Source: Arctopsyche grandis (lineage: Eukaryota; Arthropoda; Insecta; Trichoptera; Hydropsychidae). From it: DNA of 64,000 nucleotides. The notes under the pieces were generated by a model that saw only the letters and a list, made by a program, of their open reading frames with translations, made no database searches and was not told the DNA's origin. Where the stretch lies: NCBI RefSeq assembly GCF_051622035.1, contig NC_135362.1, positions 21,351,001 to 21,415,000 on the forward strand, in the 5' to 3' direction. Numbering within the stretch: the first letter of the stretch is position 1; each line of letters starts with the position of its first letter. The position numbers and the translations under genes are program-made. Below, one piece after another: positions 36,901 through 47,373 of this stretch.

Positions 36901-39900
36901 TCAGACGTCTAGATTAAACGGGATTTTCACCTTTTTTTTTATTATTAACTTCACTCTGTTAGTTCAGTGATATTTCTGCCCATCAAAAAGTTGTGATCTG
37001 ATTTTGAACCACTTCTAATCTTCACATCGCTTTGATATCTTACCGACATACGGGGGTTAGCTCACATTAAAGTAAGCTGATGTCTCCGACATGAAGCTAG
37101 AGGAGTTTTATCATTATCGAACCCATTAAAATCAACGTAGGAATCCTAAGTCAAGATCGGAGCTATGACAGCAAGCTATCCAAACGCGGCTTTCTACAGC
37201 ACCTTCACATTTCACTTAAGCTGGGCTTAAGTTACTTTTCATCTTATATAAACTTATTTTACAAGTTTTTATACTTTCTCATAAGTACATATACGTTTTT
37301 AATTCGCCAATAGATTAATTGTACCATGTCCCAGTATCTCGGACGTATTTTTCGGGATGCCCAAATGTCCCGGTTTACTCCATTTTTGATTCCTATCAAC
37401 GTTTAGCTCAGAATTAAAAAATGTGTAAACATGAATTATACATAAATTGTCGATGTCTGGTACAAACTATAGTCGGAAATATGCGTTTTGGGGTGGGGGG
37501 ATGTTTGCGTTCTGATTTGAATGAAATCTGACAATCCTATGTAGTACACGGGTTCATTAGGCAAAAGCAAATCTAATATCCTGATATGTATCGATTTATT
37601 TCAAATTTAAATGTACAACTACCATATGAAACGACACATGCGTTTACATTTTACTATTCAATTAAAACTTAATGTACTTAATTAGTATTCCATCGACGAT
37701 TTTCCAAATTTAAATTAGTCAATTATCTCAATACAACCGGCTAGTTTGTGGTTTTTGGGAACGAAATTGATAGATTTGAAATATGAGGTGGAGTTTTTAA
37801 AAAATAATTCAGTACCCAGTACTTTAAATTCACCTGCTTACTATTTACACTCATTCGACTGTTGAAATCTATTTCGAATTCACAGTTGATGCACATCGGT
37901 ATGTCGTGCATTCGACTGCTTTGCCAAGTATTATTTTTCGGTTTTTTTTTCTTCATTTTTTTTTGTGCAAAAGCAATTCGCTGCGTGCATACTTTATCGC
38001 GATGCATTTTCATCGTGGAACATCTGCTTTGGGGTCTGAGGCGCGTACTTTTGCTTGTATTGAGGCGTTTGTTTACGCCAGTGGCGTGCAGGCACTGTCA
38101 TTCGGCTGCAGTCGATGCAGGTGTGGCTCGCGTGCCTGCAATGTGTACCCCTGAGAGCCATAGCTAGACAGTGACGGTGTTGCGGTGAGGCAAGGTCAGT
38201 GCAATCTCGCGCCGTCTGTTCCGGCTGCATCCACGAGACGCCCACAATGGTATCCAGGGCTGTCGCAGATTCGAATGTTGGCGGTTTTTGATTCCCACCA
38301 CTTTCAGAGATCCCACTTTTTATAAGGATTCACTTCTCGCGAATCCACGTGACGGCGTGTAAACAAACATTGACCTAGAAAGCGAGTGTTTGTTTGCGTT
38401 CTGTATACCGACTTGACGTACATACATAATAGCAATGTGATAATTCGCTTTGTTCTATTATACTGTTGATGTTACTCTTTCTCGGTCATGAATGGGGTTT
38501 GTTCATATAAGCCTTTTCTATCTCTCTCGTTGATGGTCTCGTTCATAATACTACAACACTTCTTCCGTTCTTCGTAACGCAATGGTGTTATTCTTTAATT
38601 AAAGTTAATTCGTTAAGTCTTTTCTGTTGAAAGTTTCGCCAACATTTCTAACTATGACTATTTTGAAATCCAATGAAATATTGTAGCTAATCCAAACAAA
38701 CCCTAGATAACTACCGCCGAGGATTTCGAGTTTTGTAAAGGTGTGTTTATTTCAATGCTACCTGGAAAGGCTTAGCGGGTAGTATTCTTGTTTACTTTGT
38801 ACATGCTCAAAATACAACGTCTATCGGCGTTTTTCAGGCTTGTCGACTTGTTGGCAAAACGCCGATCGGCGTTGGTCAGCATTCAAAAGGGTTAATTTAT
38901 GCAACAGCGGGTTTTCAATACTAAAATTTCAACGTAGTTAAAAATGTTTTCATTCAACTATACAGCATATGAATATGTAATTAATCATTATAGTACTGAT
39001 TTATGATTTCGTCGTTCATTTCAATTGTTTTTTTGCTTCTAATACTATTTTTTTTACTATAATTTTGGGTCATAGCGACTTAACAGGCATTCCCAATTCG
39101 TCGCCATGACACAAAAATATGGTTCGGTGATAACATCGCAAAAGTGAATCGCAACCAAAATCTCCCGGATTTTGATTTTTTGCAGTGGAAAACTTGGGTC
39201 GTAGTATGTAACTAAGAGATTGTTACATAAAAATTAAAAAATATCCTGTACCTCGATTTATTTCGTTAAAAATTCAAAAAAGTTTTTTTTCATAAATTTA
39301 GAATACTTGTTTATTAATCACTAGTCTTCGGCGTTGGCTGGGTGCTTTTCAAATATCAATAGACCACTTAATTAGTGTTCAAAGCGAGAAAACAAAAAAG
39401 CATGGTTGACAAAACTAATTGACAATTATGAGCTAAAAGAATCGTCCTAACGCCGATTTTGGTGATTATACACAAGTCTGGGTAGGCATGCTTACAGAAA
39501 ATATTCTAGTGTAATTTCATCGATTAGTTTTGATTGTTAAATGAGAATTCAGTCGCCGTTTTTCCAGAAATTCTTATTATTCAAAAATTTTGTGCAGAAA
39601 TATATGTCTACAGCAAAATTTGTTTGGAGGGTAATAAATCAAAAAGTAAATTTTAAATATTCAAATCTCATTGAAACCTAAGAACATGTTACTATACTCG
39701 AAACTCAAAAACCAATAATTCACAAATACATTATTACCGATTATATTAAGCAAAAGTTTATCTATGACGACGTTCAAAAATAAGTTTCTTGAAATTTTAA
39801 ATTTCGAATGAAGGGTCTCCAGACTTTGGACGACTGCATTTAAGGCGCAAACACACTAAACGGCACGGGAGCGTCCTGGGCCTCCAGTGGTGAAAATCAT

Positions 39901-42900
39901 GTCTTACAACCATAGATCTAGAATTTTTCGTAGTTTTTTTCACTTCCCCCCGTACCCCTCAGTTAGTGACGAAAAGATGATAAGATCTCCGCATATCTAT
40001 CGAAAAGATCTCCGCAATCGACCTTTCCTACTTAGAAGCTACTAACCTACTGAGAGAAAAGTGTGCATGCGCCAAAAGGGAGACCAGTATAAACCGTGAG
40101 GGCGGATCTATGTATTATACATCTATGCTTTCAACGCAGACGGCTTTTTTTTCGATAAATTTTTCCCACATGTCTCCAAATATGGGAATCGCCGTTATCG
40201 ATCACTGTCAAACCTATGTCGATACAAGTATTTTCGGCTTGGGTGCCATACGATAGATTATACGTACTAGCCGTTTTTTTTACATTTGCAACTAAAAAAA
40301 AGCGTGCTGGGGTTCATTGTTTCTTCGACCCGACCACTAATCACTGTCTTGTCAGTGAACGTTTTAGATCTTCGACCAGCTATCTTCAGGCCTAAAACCT
40401 GTACCAATCCAGTTGGTACATAATAAAAAAAATCGGTTATTTTGCAAATGAGGCAACCCTGACAGTTTCGTTGTGACTACGTCACTTTTGCGGTCAATAA
40501 TGATTAGACGTCGCGCACATGCACATCATATGTGTATACCCAAGGATGCAATTTACGGTTCCATGTTTTTTTACAAGCGTTTTATTAGCTTCATTTTCGG
40601 ATTCACATTTTCGAATACGTATTTGACTTATTTAAACACAAAAGTGTTTTTGCAAAACCGAAGTGCATTATTGCCATGCTTCGCAGTTGATGTCGATGTT
40701 AATTTGCGTTGATTGAATCGTCAACACGTCGCGACCCTCTCGTTTGTTCATCTGTTCAAGCTTGACACAATGCACATTGTCGGTTGTAAATTACATGTGT
40801 GTCGATTGGTTTGATTTCGTTTTGTCATGCTTCAATCGTCGAGGATATCATTCGATTGAATCGTTTGGCTGCGATGTCTTTTGATCGTCACTGAAATTAT
40901 TGTCTTGCGTGCTTATCGGCTCTTTCTATGTGTGTTCCAACCAATTAGCTAGACGTGTTCATGCTTGGAAATAATTCAGAGCTGCAGATTAAAGCTCTTC
41001 CGAAAGTCAAAAGTTCGTCGAACTATTGTCTGACGTTAATGCAAAACTATATTTATAGATGAAAACTCTATCTGCGCACTTAAAAATAAATCAGGCTTTT
41101 TTTTAGACGAACTTTTCTTTAGATGGACACAGTTCAGGCTAATTGAAGCAAGACTAAATCAACATTTTAACCATTTTTGTGATTTTTTACAAGCTTTTAT
41201 TAGTTTCATTGACTGTCTAGAAAATTTGTGAGCTGATTTTGAACCACTTATTTATATATTTTACCGATATACGAGGGTTAGTTCTCATTTAAGTAAGCAA
41301 ACGTCTCTAACATAACGTTAGTGGAATTTAATCATTGACGAAATCATCAATATTTCATTAGAATCTTCTGTCAGATCGACACGATGACAGCTGGCTATCA
41401 AATGTGACTTTTTGCCGCCGCCTACGCAACTCGTAGATTAAATAGTTGAACAGTTATAACAGTTAAGTTTTTCATCTTATATAAACTTTATTGTACAACG
41501 ATGCTGTTATATTTTTCGTATCGTATTGGTTGGTTTATTTTTCAGACAAGTATTGGTCTCAAGCAAATTTCCATTTATTATTACATCAGTTATTTTGGTT
41601 GGCTAAAGATTTTAATATTTTTAGTACGGAGGGTCCAAATATATGGAGCTAAACATATATTTTTAGTTTAAACTTTGACTTAAGTTCACCCATGCACATT
41701 TTCAGTTAACCTTTGAATTTAAATGTAACCTTTAAATTTTGAATTTAAACGAATATTATGAAACCTTGATCAATGCGTTTTGCCAGTGATGACGCATGGA
41801 TGTAAAACTTGGACATTGAACGCCAAGATTATACACAAAGTAAAATACACTCAAAGAAGTATGGAATTCTGTATGCTCGGCATAACGAGGAAAGACATAA
41901 AGCGGAATACGTGTGTGAGAAGTATGACGAGGGTAGTGAACATATAGTGACAAAAGAAGTTCTAGAATGGTACCCGAGATAATGCATAAGGGTAAAAGGA
42001 AGACCACAGGGAAGATGGGTCGTCGATATTAGGAAAACGTGTAGGATGAGATGAATGAGAGTTGCGCAAAATAGAGACGAGTAGAAGTGTGCTGGAGAAG
42101 CCTTCATCTAGCAATGGATGGTGAGCGGCTGTAGATGATGATGATACATTTAGGATCAGGATGCAAGGGGTTCCAAATGACGCACGCGGATTAGACCAAA
42201 CAACGTTTATTATAATACGTCTTCACATCAGGCCTGCCAAAGGGCAAGTGCCTCATACACAGTTTATTGGTACACAAACACTCCACCCATACACGCTCTG
42301 TACTATGCACACTCGTTAACCACACACTCTGCTCGAACGAAATCGCAATGACTTTTTGAATTGATGCATTCAAATGAAAGATTGTATTGAAAGAGGGGGG
42401 GGGGGGGCAGAAATTAATATATATATTTTTATTTCTACATATAAAAATGTGGAAAAATTTTCTTTAACATGTAGACAAATATTATATTCTTTATAAAAAT
42501 TTAGCAGTTTAAATTGGTTTTTCATACGAGTATGAATTTGTAACAACCGGAAATGCTCGTTTGCTATCGTCGCATTTTTTTTAAATTTAGTTTGATTGCA
42601 ACTTTTTCGGAACAATCGGTTTATCGATTCTATTTATGAATTGCATTTCCTTTTGAACTTGATAGTTGATACACACTTTTAATATCGCTATCTTGATTCG
42701 CGATCTCGCATTATCAGTCAACAGAAAACTCGACCGATAAGCGAAGAGTGTCGGTCAGAAAAAAGTGCATCGATCTTTCGACCGATATGGTTCGATCGGT
42801 GTACCAGTTCGATGATAGGCTCACATCCTGAAGTGTAAATACGATACGAAGTCGGGGGGGTTGTCGAAGACATGCGAGTGTCGTTCGAGGTGGTGGTGGG

Positions 42901-45900
42901 GTCGTGATGTTGGTGGTCTCGCAGAGGTCACCGTCGTCTCCGGTTGCCCTTGCGCGCCTATTTCGGTCGCAGCCAACAACAATAATGCAAATTGGACGAC
43001 GTCCATCCCATTGGCTTTTGGACCGATTAGTTCGGCACCGCAACTTTTGCATCGACCAGATAAAAAGTGACCGCACCGTTGCACTTGACGGTGACACTGG
43101 GGACAAAATGCGCACGCGATAAATGCAACATCGTATTTTTCTGCCCGTCGCCCGTCACGTCTGTTCTTCCTCGTCTGAACTGATGGGACCACGTGGCTTT
43201 CAGTGTGCTGCTGAATTCGGTTTGGTTACAACCGTATTGGTATCCTTTTCAAGTGTGCGGCTTCCTTCCTATGTTGGCAAACGTTTGTTTCCTCTTACTG
43301 TCGAATCATACTTTTTACCTTTTTTTGCTTACGAGTGTCAATAGATGATGCTTTGTAATCGAGATTTTGACTGATTTGTAATCCGAATCGGTGACTGATC
43401 ACGTTTTTGTAGTTTTTAAAATAATTGTGGCTGTGTATTTTGGAGATAATTCCAACACCGTTAATTCTATTTTGTGTCTATTTTTTTTTCATATTTTTAA
43501 ATCGACTGGAAGTGGCACCTCCTCATAGGTCTTCTCTTTTTAATTTTTTCTATCTCTAGAACTGCTTAATGAATTTTGTTAAAAAATTTACACATTTTTT
43601 TTATGTAGATTGTAGAAATGGAAGTAATGAGTAGACTGCGGATAGACACCGTGCTTTTTCCAGGAATCGGGGGGGGGGGGGGGGGTTAGCTCTATTTACA
43701 AAGCTAGAGTCCAGAAAAAAAACGTTCGGCGAAACTTTAACAATGCATTTACAACAATTGAACAATACGCGGCACCCTCTGGGTCCGGGCTTTAGTAATG
43801 AGTTGCTGGTTGAGAAGAAACGAGTCTGCATTTTTCTTTTTTTTTAATAAAATAACAATGAACCACGGATTTAAAAGCTTCCCTCTATTCGAGTATGATT
43901 TCAAAAATACTTATATGTAGATTTCGGTACTTGGCATCAAATTAAATAGTCAGTTTTTCCACCAATGGTGATTTTTTTTCAACAAATGGTCAGTTTTTTC
44001 CACCAATTGCTGTGTTTTTTCAATAAATGGTCAGTTTTTTCAACAAATGGTTAGTTTTATATAGCGAATTACATTCCAACTGGTCAAAATATATATTATA
44101 AGTGAAAATACAGTTCAATTATAAGTTGATGGAAAGGTTAGGTTTTCGTGAAAACGTTACTCGATTAGTAAATTGAGTTGGAAAGTCAAATTTTTGTTTA
44201 CTAGGCTTTTCTATTTCATTGTTTTGAAAAACATTCTTAGAGTTATCGTAATACGGTTCTCATTTCCTTTATTCGTAATATCTAGCAAATATTAACGCAT
44301 TATTGAATTATACAGCAATCGTAAAAATATCAGAGCTGTCAAAACTCAACTGCTATAGAGATGTAATGTACTAGTTAAGTTGTATTCGGCTATGAATGAC
44401 CTAAGACGCCAGTTGAAATATATCACATACAACTGAAAATACACTTCGACTGTAATATATAAAAATATATATTATACGACTGTAGTATAATAAATTATAA
44501 TTTTCAAATTTTTTTAGAAGATGTTTATTAAAACCCATCGTATAAGGTAGCAATGTAAATAAACTGCCAACCCATTATAATTATAATAATTTTTATTGAA
44601 GACGATATATGTACATACATTTGATGATATTAAAAAGAATTAATTCCAATTTTCAAATTTCAACCAGAACTGTTTCAACCGTAACATACACTCCAGAGAA
44701 ACTTTGATTTATTTTTTCTTATACTATTAAAATAACAGGAAAGTGTCAGATCTGTCTCGGAATGTCAATTTGACACGTCTAAATCACTTTCTATTTCTAA
44801 ATCTGCCTTCAGATCTTCAGTTTGTTTTTGATGTTGTAGCGTTTCCGTTAATCTATTGTGCAACGAAAAGGTTGACGTTTGCTGATGCTTCATTTATATG
44901 CATCTCGCTTTCTGTAGTGTGCGCCATTGCACACGTCAGACATGCACACAACCACATGGATTCTCTTGTTTACATCAACCTATTTGACCTACCGACCCAC
45001 TCACATTCATCCTTAGCTACCATCGCATTCCTTACTTTTTGCTTTGATAGATATTTAAAAATATGTACTTGTACAATGTACAAACATATTTTTAATGAAA
45101 TCGTTTCTTTATTGTAAAAGTGAGAGCACATTATTACAATTTATTTTGGCAATACTGTATAGACTTGCTATGGATCAACTCGACCATATTATTTAATTTA
45201 GTATTCGTTACATATGTATGCACATTTTACTAGGATTGGTAAATGGGAATTGATTTTTTTTTTCGTATTTACATAGGTGAAGTTTTTAAAATAAAACATA
45301 CATACATACGCGCTTCTGCATTGATTAGTGAGCGATAAATATTTTATTTCGAACAGTTTAACATTTAAATTTGGGATTATATTATTTCATTATATAATCA
45401 GTGATGCGCATTAATTCTGAAACTGGTAAAAAATCAATTCTATTGGATCATGATGAAGAAAGAGAAGCCAATGATGTCAGTGACAGACATTATTCAAGGT
45501 GCGCAAGCACAACATTGGGCACGAGGCATCGCAGGTTGGACTTCCAACCAATGTAACTTTATTATATAAATTATGAATAAATGTTGATATGGTGCTGATT
45601 TTTAAACATATTTTTTCTGTAACTGAAATTATTTTTATAAGCGTTTTTTATTATTTATTTATTCAACTATTATTTATCTTTTCAGGGTTAAGTTTAGATG
45701 GTAGTCTGATGGGTCCGTTATCACCAGTAGATTTAAAACCTGATCCGGCGTTGTTGGACGGACTCCGAGAAGCTGGACCTCCGTCCCCGGCTTCTTCTTA
45801 TGCTCCTGGTAAACCCTATCCGCCCAATCATCCACTTTCTGGATCAAAACACCTCTGTTCCATATGTGGAGATAGAGCTTCGGGGAAGCATTATGGTGTA

Positions 45901-47373
45901 TATAGGTAGTAAAAAGTACTATGCACGTATGTAAAGGCTCATTCTCTGTTTGTGTGACTTACCCTTTACTTATTTTCAGTTGTGAAGGTTGCAAAGGATT
46001 TTTTAAGCGTACAGTGCGAAAAGATTTGACTTATGCGTGTCGTGAGGAACGAGCTTGTCTAATAGACAAGCGACAACGAAATCGATGTCAGTATTGCAGA
46101 TATCAAAAGTGCCTGGCTTGCGGAATGAAACGTGAGGCGGTGCAAGAGGAACGTCAAAGAGCTGCCAAGGGTCAAGAGGAAGCACATCCAAGCAGTTCTG
46201 TCCAGGTATGATGGCGATCTTGAATCCCATTGTAATAATATTTACAATTGTTTCATGTTTTTTTTTATTGTTTTGTCTAGGAATTGAGTATTGAACGGCT
46301 TATTGAAGTTGAAGGAAATCCAGCGGATTCTCAAGCAGAACTTGCATATTTACGAGTATCATCTAATTCTTTAGTGCCAACACGTTATCGAGGGCCTGTT
46401 AGTTCCCTTTGTCAAATAGGAAACAGACAATTACGAGGTCTAGTTGATTGGGCCCGTGCTTTGCCTCATTTTTCTCGATTATTAATATCAGACCAGGTTG
46501 TTCTGTTGAAGTCAGCTTGGAATGAGTTACTAATTATTTCCATCGCATGGCGGTCGATAGAGGTAATTTTCGTAATGAATGTAATCATATGAATTTTTAT
46601 TTTCCAATCGAAATTAAACATGATTATTTTTACTGATTCCAGTATTTAGAGGGTGAACGTGATAATGGCAATAGCAATGATAAAGGAAATAATAAAACTC
46701 CAATTCCTCCTCCACAATTAATGTGCTTAATGCCCGGTTTGTATAATTTTCTGTGATCCTATTTAATTTATTCTCAATGTTTATTGTAATTTATTTCTTA
46801 ATTATATCTTTTCTAGGTATGACTTTGCACCGCAATTCAGCATTGCAAGCTGGTGTTGGTGTCATGTTTGATAGGGTGTTATCAGAGTTATCCTTAAAAA
46901 TGAGACACATGAGAATGGATCAAGCTGAGTTGGCTTGTTTGAAGGCTATTATTTTATTCAATCCAGGTATTTTTTTTTTCGAAATGTCCTCAAACAAAAT
47001 TGTATTAGGTTTTGAATATTGTGTTTTAATTTCAGATATCAGGGGGCTTAAAAATGGTCAAGAAGTAGATGCAGTTAGAGAAAAGGTAATTTCCACTTAA
47101 ATATGTAAATAATCATAAGAATTGATATTAAAGACATGGAATTTTCAATTTTCATTTTTTTTTCAGTTGTACTACTGCTTGGAAGAATATTGCAGAACTC
47201 GTCGATCGGGAGAAGAGGGTCGTTTTGCTTCACTTTTACTTCGACTTCCTGCTTTACGTTCAATATCATTGAAATGTTTTGAGCATTTGTTCTTTTTCCG
47301 GTTAGTCGGTGATGTACCACTTGAGTCCTGTTTATTAGAAGCTTTACAGCAGCCATTAGATCCCATAATTTAA
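24964..47373 (+). CDS. usp: Ultraspiracle, insect RXR orthologue (NR2B4)
   Basis: Nuclear receptor, obligate partner of the ecdysone receptor; the EcR/USP dimer binds ecdysone response elements and drives moulting and metamorphosis genes. Spliced model: 24964-24979, 45686-45905, 45980-46205, 46281-46562, 46643-46736, 46817-46966, 47036-47085, 47167-47373. All junctions are GT-AG and in phase; 414 aa. DNA-binding domain at residues 63-about 128: CSICG, P-box [10 protein letters not shown], and the second finger ending [12 protein letters not shown]. The T/A-box [11 protein letters not shown] follows. The ligand-binding domain starts near 155 ([11 protein letters not shown]) and holds SWNEL-type helix residues ([15 protein letters not shown]), [14 protein letters not shown] and [19 protein letters not shown]. 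The C-terminus ([18 protein letters not shown]) lacks an obvious canonical AF-2 helix, as in other Mecopterida USPs. The 20.7 kb first intron is full of repeats. The 16-nt first exon is the least certain part, and alternative N-terminal isoforms are likely. Confidence 0.95.
25047..25086 (+). repeat. GTGCTC hexamer tandem repeat in usp intron 1
   Basis: About six hexamer units of GTGCTC drifting to GCGCTC, within the usp CpG-rich region. Confidence 0.7.
26265..26620 (-). pseudogene. LINE reverse-transcriptase C-terminal remnant
   Basis: On the minus strand, interrupted frames read [17 protein letters not shown], then [20 protein letters not shown] and [19 protein letters not shown]. This SDQIK...A...(R)EEWR order is typical of the C-terminal end of RTE/CR1-like ORF2 proteins. 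In-frame stops and shifts show it is dead. Confidence 0.8.
26725..26790 (+). repeat. Left flank of a dispersed repeat (TTACCCGGCTTCGCTCAG)
   Basis: TACTAGCTGTATTACCCGGC then TTCGCTCAGTGTTT, TAATATAAACCGCTTAA. The same string occurs, inverted, at about 51147-51195 in the peptidase intron. The satellite at 26931-29225 begins just after it. Confidence 0.65.
26791..26930. repeat. A-rich/T-rich low-complexity tract
   Basis: Runs of A interrupted by T or C, with three T runs, between the dispersed repeat flank and the satellite. Confidence 0.9.
26931..28405. repeat. Satellite A: TTAGGGCTTCGCCCC units with higher-order repeats
   Basis: Roughly 30-41 bp units, each with the self-complementary core GGGCTTCGCCCC, alternate between short (TGCCGTCTAGGGCTTCGCCCC then CATGATCAGT) and long (TGCCTTTTAGGGCTTCGCCCC then TCCGCGCCCCCATGATTAA) forms. 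Blocks repeat as higher-order units: 27423-27674 and 27845-28096 are identical over 252 bp, 422 bp apart, and an earlier period is about 30 bp shorter by loss of one subunit. Open frames through it are periodicity artefacts. Confidence 0.95.
28406..29225. repeat. Satellite B: CCCCATAAGGCGGCG 15-mer array
   Basis: Tandem 15 bp units (CCCCATAAGGCGGCG, CCCCATGAGGCTGCG) are interspersed with CCCCCTTCGGGGCCCCATG blocks. It directly abuts satellite A and keeps the GGGGC/GCCCC hairpin theme. It gives long frames on both strands (for example 28313-29293) that are not genes. Confidence 0.95.
29326..29392 (+). repeat. Right flank of the dispersed repeat
   Basis: ATTTACATACAAAGTCTCTTTC then an AATTATAGATTAGAT-like string matches the inverted ATTACAAAGTCTCTTTCGAT region at about 50985-51020 in the other copy. 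This places the satellites inside one element. Confidence 0.6.
29752..29850. repeat. Dispersed repeat with ATCGATCACTAT core
   Basis: Second copy of the repeat described at 17046-17170 (TTTCTTCAAATATGGGATTC, CCGTTATCGATCACTATC, TATCACCGAAAACACTCCAG). Confidence 0.6.
29967..30372. mobile_element. Complete MITE with AGTGGCGTGCCGTGGAAAT ends
   Basis: 406 bp. The left end AGTGGCGTGCCGTGGAAAT mirrors the right end (AGTGGCGTGCTGTGGAAAT on the other strand); subterminal TTATCGCACAG / CTGTGCGAC also pair. It contains a GTGCGCGAG...CTTGTATCCTGCTCGCG hairpin and a diverged TTTCTTCAAATATGGGAT...CCGAAAACACTC copy (30156-30235). A partial relative is at 13727-13880. No convincing target duplication seen. 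Confidence 0.7.
30373..33229. other. usp intron 1 sequence, no gene supported
   Basis: AT-rich DNA with homopolymer T runs (31268-31300). The one frame worth noting is an ATG-started 66-codon ORF at 31548-31748 with a hydrophobic, signal-like N-terminus ([19 protein letters not shown]). Nothing else supports it as a gene. Confidence 0.5.
33230..33391. mobile_element. Palindromic MITE with GGTTCGGCRAACCTTT core
   Basis: Outer repeats CAAGTTATAACTAGAGGTC then GAATCTGAAGGGG are inverted at 33357-33391. The centre is the palindrome AAAGGTTCGGCAAACCTTT. Related cores occur at 19135-19160 and 43722-43742. Confidence 0.75.
33640..33750 (-). repeat. GGTAAACGG-family fragment
   Basis: On the minus strand it starts GGGTAAACGGACAATTTCAC and includes ATACGGATTATCTGGCACTT followed by GAATTCTCGTT, the words shared with foldback element 2. 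The adjoining sequence was hit by the hAT MITE at 33758. Confidence 0.6.
33758..34346. mobile_element. hAT-type non-autonomous element with perfect 8 bp duplication
   Basis: Ends are CAGTGGCGTAG and its inverse CTACGCCACTG. The flanking octamer CTTTTCAA is exact at 33750-33757 and 34347-34354, the hAT signature. 589 bp, with an A run near 34250. A frame at 33918-34184 is not recognisable as transposase. Confidence 0.88.
34605..34709 (+). repeat. Direct repeat unit, first copy
   Basis: About 105 bp (GATCGATTTTGAAGCAGATC, CGCTGCTTCCTGTAGAGTTT, TTGCTGCAGTCGAAGCACGC, CTATGTAGTTA) is repeated at 35608-35712. The TTAA element at 34714-35606 lies exactly between the two copies. Confidence 0.75.
34714..35606. 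mobile_element. TTAA-type element with CCCTTTGARTGCTGAC ends, copy 2
   Basis: The left TTAA then CCCTTTGAATGCTGACC is inverted at the right (GGTCAGCACTCAAAGGG then CTTA). Internal sequence matches copy 1 in inverse orientation (GCCTTTCCAGGTAGCAT, CTCGAAATCCTCGGCGGTAG). Non-coding. Confidence 0.7.
35608..35712 (+). repeat. Direct repeat unit, second copy
   Basis: Second copy of the unit at 34605-34709; it starts at the right end of the TTAA element and ends CTATGTAGTTAATC. Confidence 0.75.
35815..36400 (+). promoter_or_regulatory. GC/CpG-rich promoter-like region in usp intron 1
   Basis: A GGGTGGGGTGGGG run, then a G+C-rich CpG block (35,900-36,030), ACTAGTCACTAGTCACTAGT repeats and TCAGTGCGCGCGCGC. 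It looks like a promoter and leader, on the same strand as usp. It could be an alternative usp promoter; no clear in-phase splice donor was found. Confidence 0.35.
38617..38891. mobile_element. TTAA-type element, copy 3 (truncated)
   Basis: It matches copy 1 internally (TTTTCTGTTGAAAG, CCGCCGAGGATTTCGAGTTT, GCTACCTGGAAAGGCTTAGC) and ends AACGCCGATCGGCGTTGGTC then AGCATTCAAAAGGG followed by TTAA. The left terminus and much of the interior are deleted. Confidence 0.7.
39120..39175. repeat. Fragment of foldback element 3 family
   Basis: GTTCGGTGATAACATCGC then AAAAGTGAATCGCAACCAAAAT parallels the end of foldback element 3 (GATTCGGTGATTACATCCC then AAATGTGAATCGC). Confidence 0.5.
40018..40240. 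repeat. Dispersed repeat shared with 57468-57580
   Basis: GACCTTTCCTACTTAGAAGC, GTGTGCATGC, GGGAGACCAGTATAAACCGT and GAGGGCGGATCTA recur as GACCTTCCGTCTTAGAAGC, CTGTGCATGC and GGGAGACCGGCATAGAGCGT at 57468-57580. It is followed by the ATCGATCACTGTC repeat. Confidence 0.6.
41745..42150 (+). pseudogene. RTE-like LINE ORF2 C-terminal remnant
   Basis: A frame reads [37 protein letters not shown] and [14 protein letters not shown] before a stop. A shifted frame continues [20 protein letters not shown] and GEAFI. This is the LPVxTYGxETWTL ... RxMERxMLGI ... RAAQNRxxWRxLGEAF order of RTE-type elements, ending in GATGATGATGATAC. Multiple stops; dead. Confidence 0.85.
42394..42409 (+). repeat. Poly-G tract
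   Basis: A run of about 13-15 G. Similar runs are at 13656-13667 and 43669-43685. Confidence 0.8.
42700..43350. other. GC-richer block in usp intron 1
   Basis: A GC-richer stretch with overlapping frames on both strands. The minus-strand frame 42821-43192 has a cysteine-rich segment ([14 protein letters not shown] ... RCKSCG) but begins only with GTG and has no splice support. It could be an exon of an unseen transcript, a leader, or chance. Confidence 0.3.
43632..43800. mobile_element. Diverged copy of the palindromic GTTCGGCGAA MITE
   Basis: GATAGACACCGTGCTTTTTC then CAGGAATCGG, a long G run, CACAAAGCTAGAG-like sequence and AACGTTCGGCGAAACTTT. It matches the nested element in 19069-19247. 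Confidence 0.6.
44066..44460. mobile_element. Dispersed foldback-like element (copy 1)
   Basis: GAATTACATTCCAACTGGTC ... ACAGTTCAATTATAAGTTG ... GTTTTCGTGAAAACGTTACT ... CTTAGAGTTATCGTAATACG ... GCTATGAATGACCTAAGACG ... ACTGAAAATACACTTCGACT. The same order, at high identity, occurs at 63509-64000. Both termini carry AACTGGTCAAAATATATTAY words in inverse orientation. Confidence 0.7.
45403..45556 (+). other. Coding-like open segment just upstream of usp exon 2
   Basis: After an acceptor-like ATAATCAG, an ATG at 45404 opens 50 codons ([20 protein letters not shown]...) ending in TAA at 45554-45556; AATAAA follows at 45571. Spliced from usp exon 1 it would be in frame. It could be an alternative terminal exon or a microexon (45403-45426 ends G/GTAAAA in the right phase). 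Equally it may be chance. Confidence 0.25.

Noticed and set aside
37994-38245. Cysteine/histidine-containing frames
   Set aside because: Overlapping frames on both strands with no splice context or family pattern.
44743-45117. 124-codon frame in usp intron 1
   Set aside because: Starts with GTG, no splice or family support, and hydrophobic composition typical of T-rich DNA.
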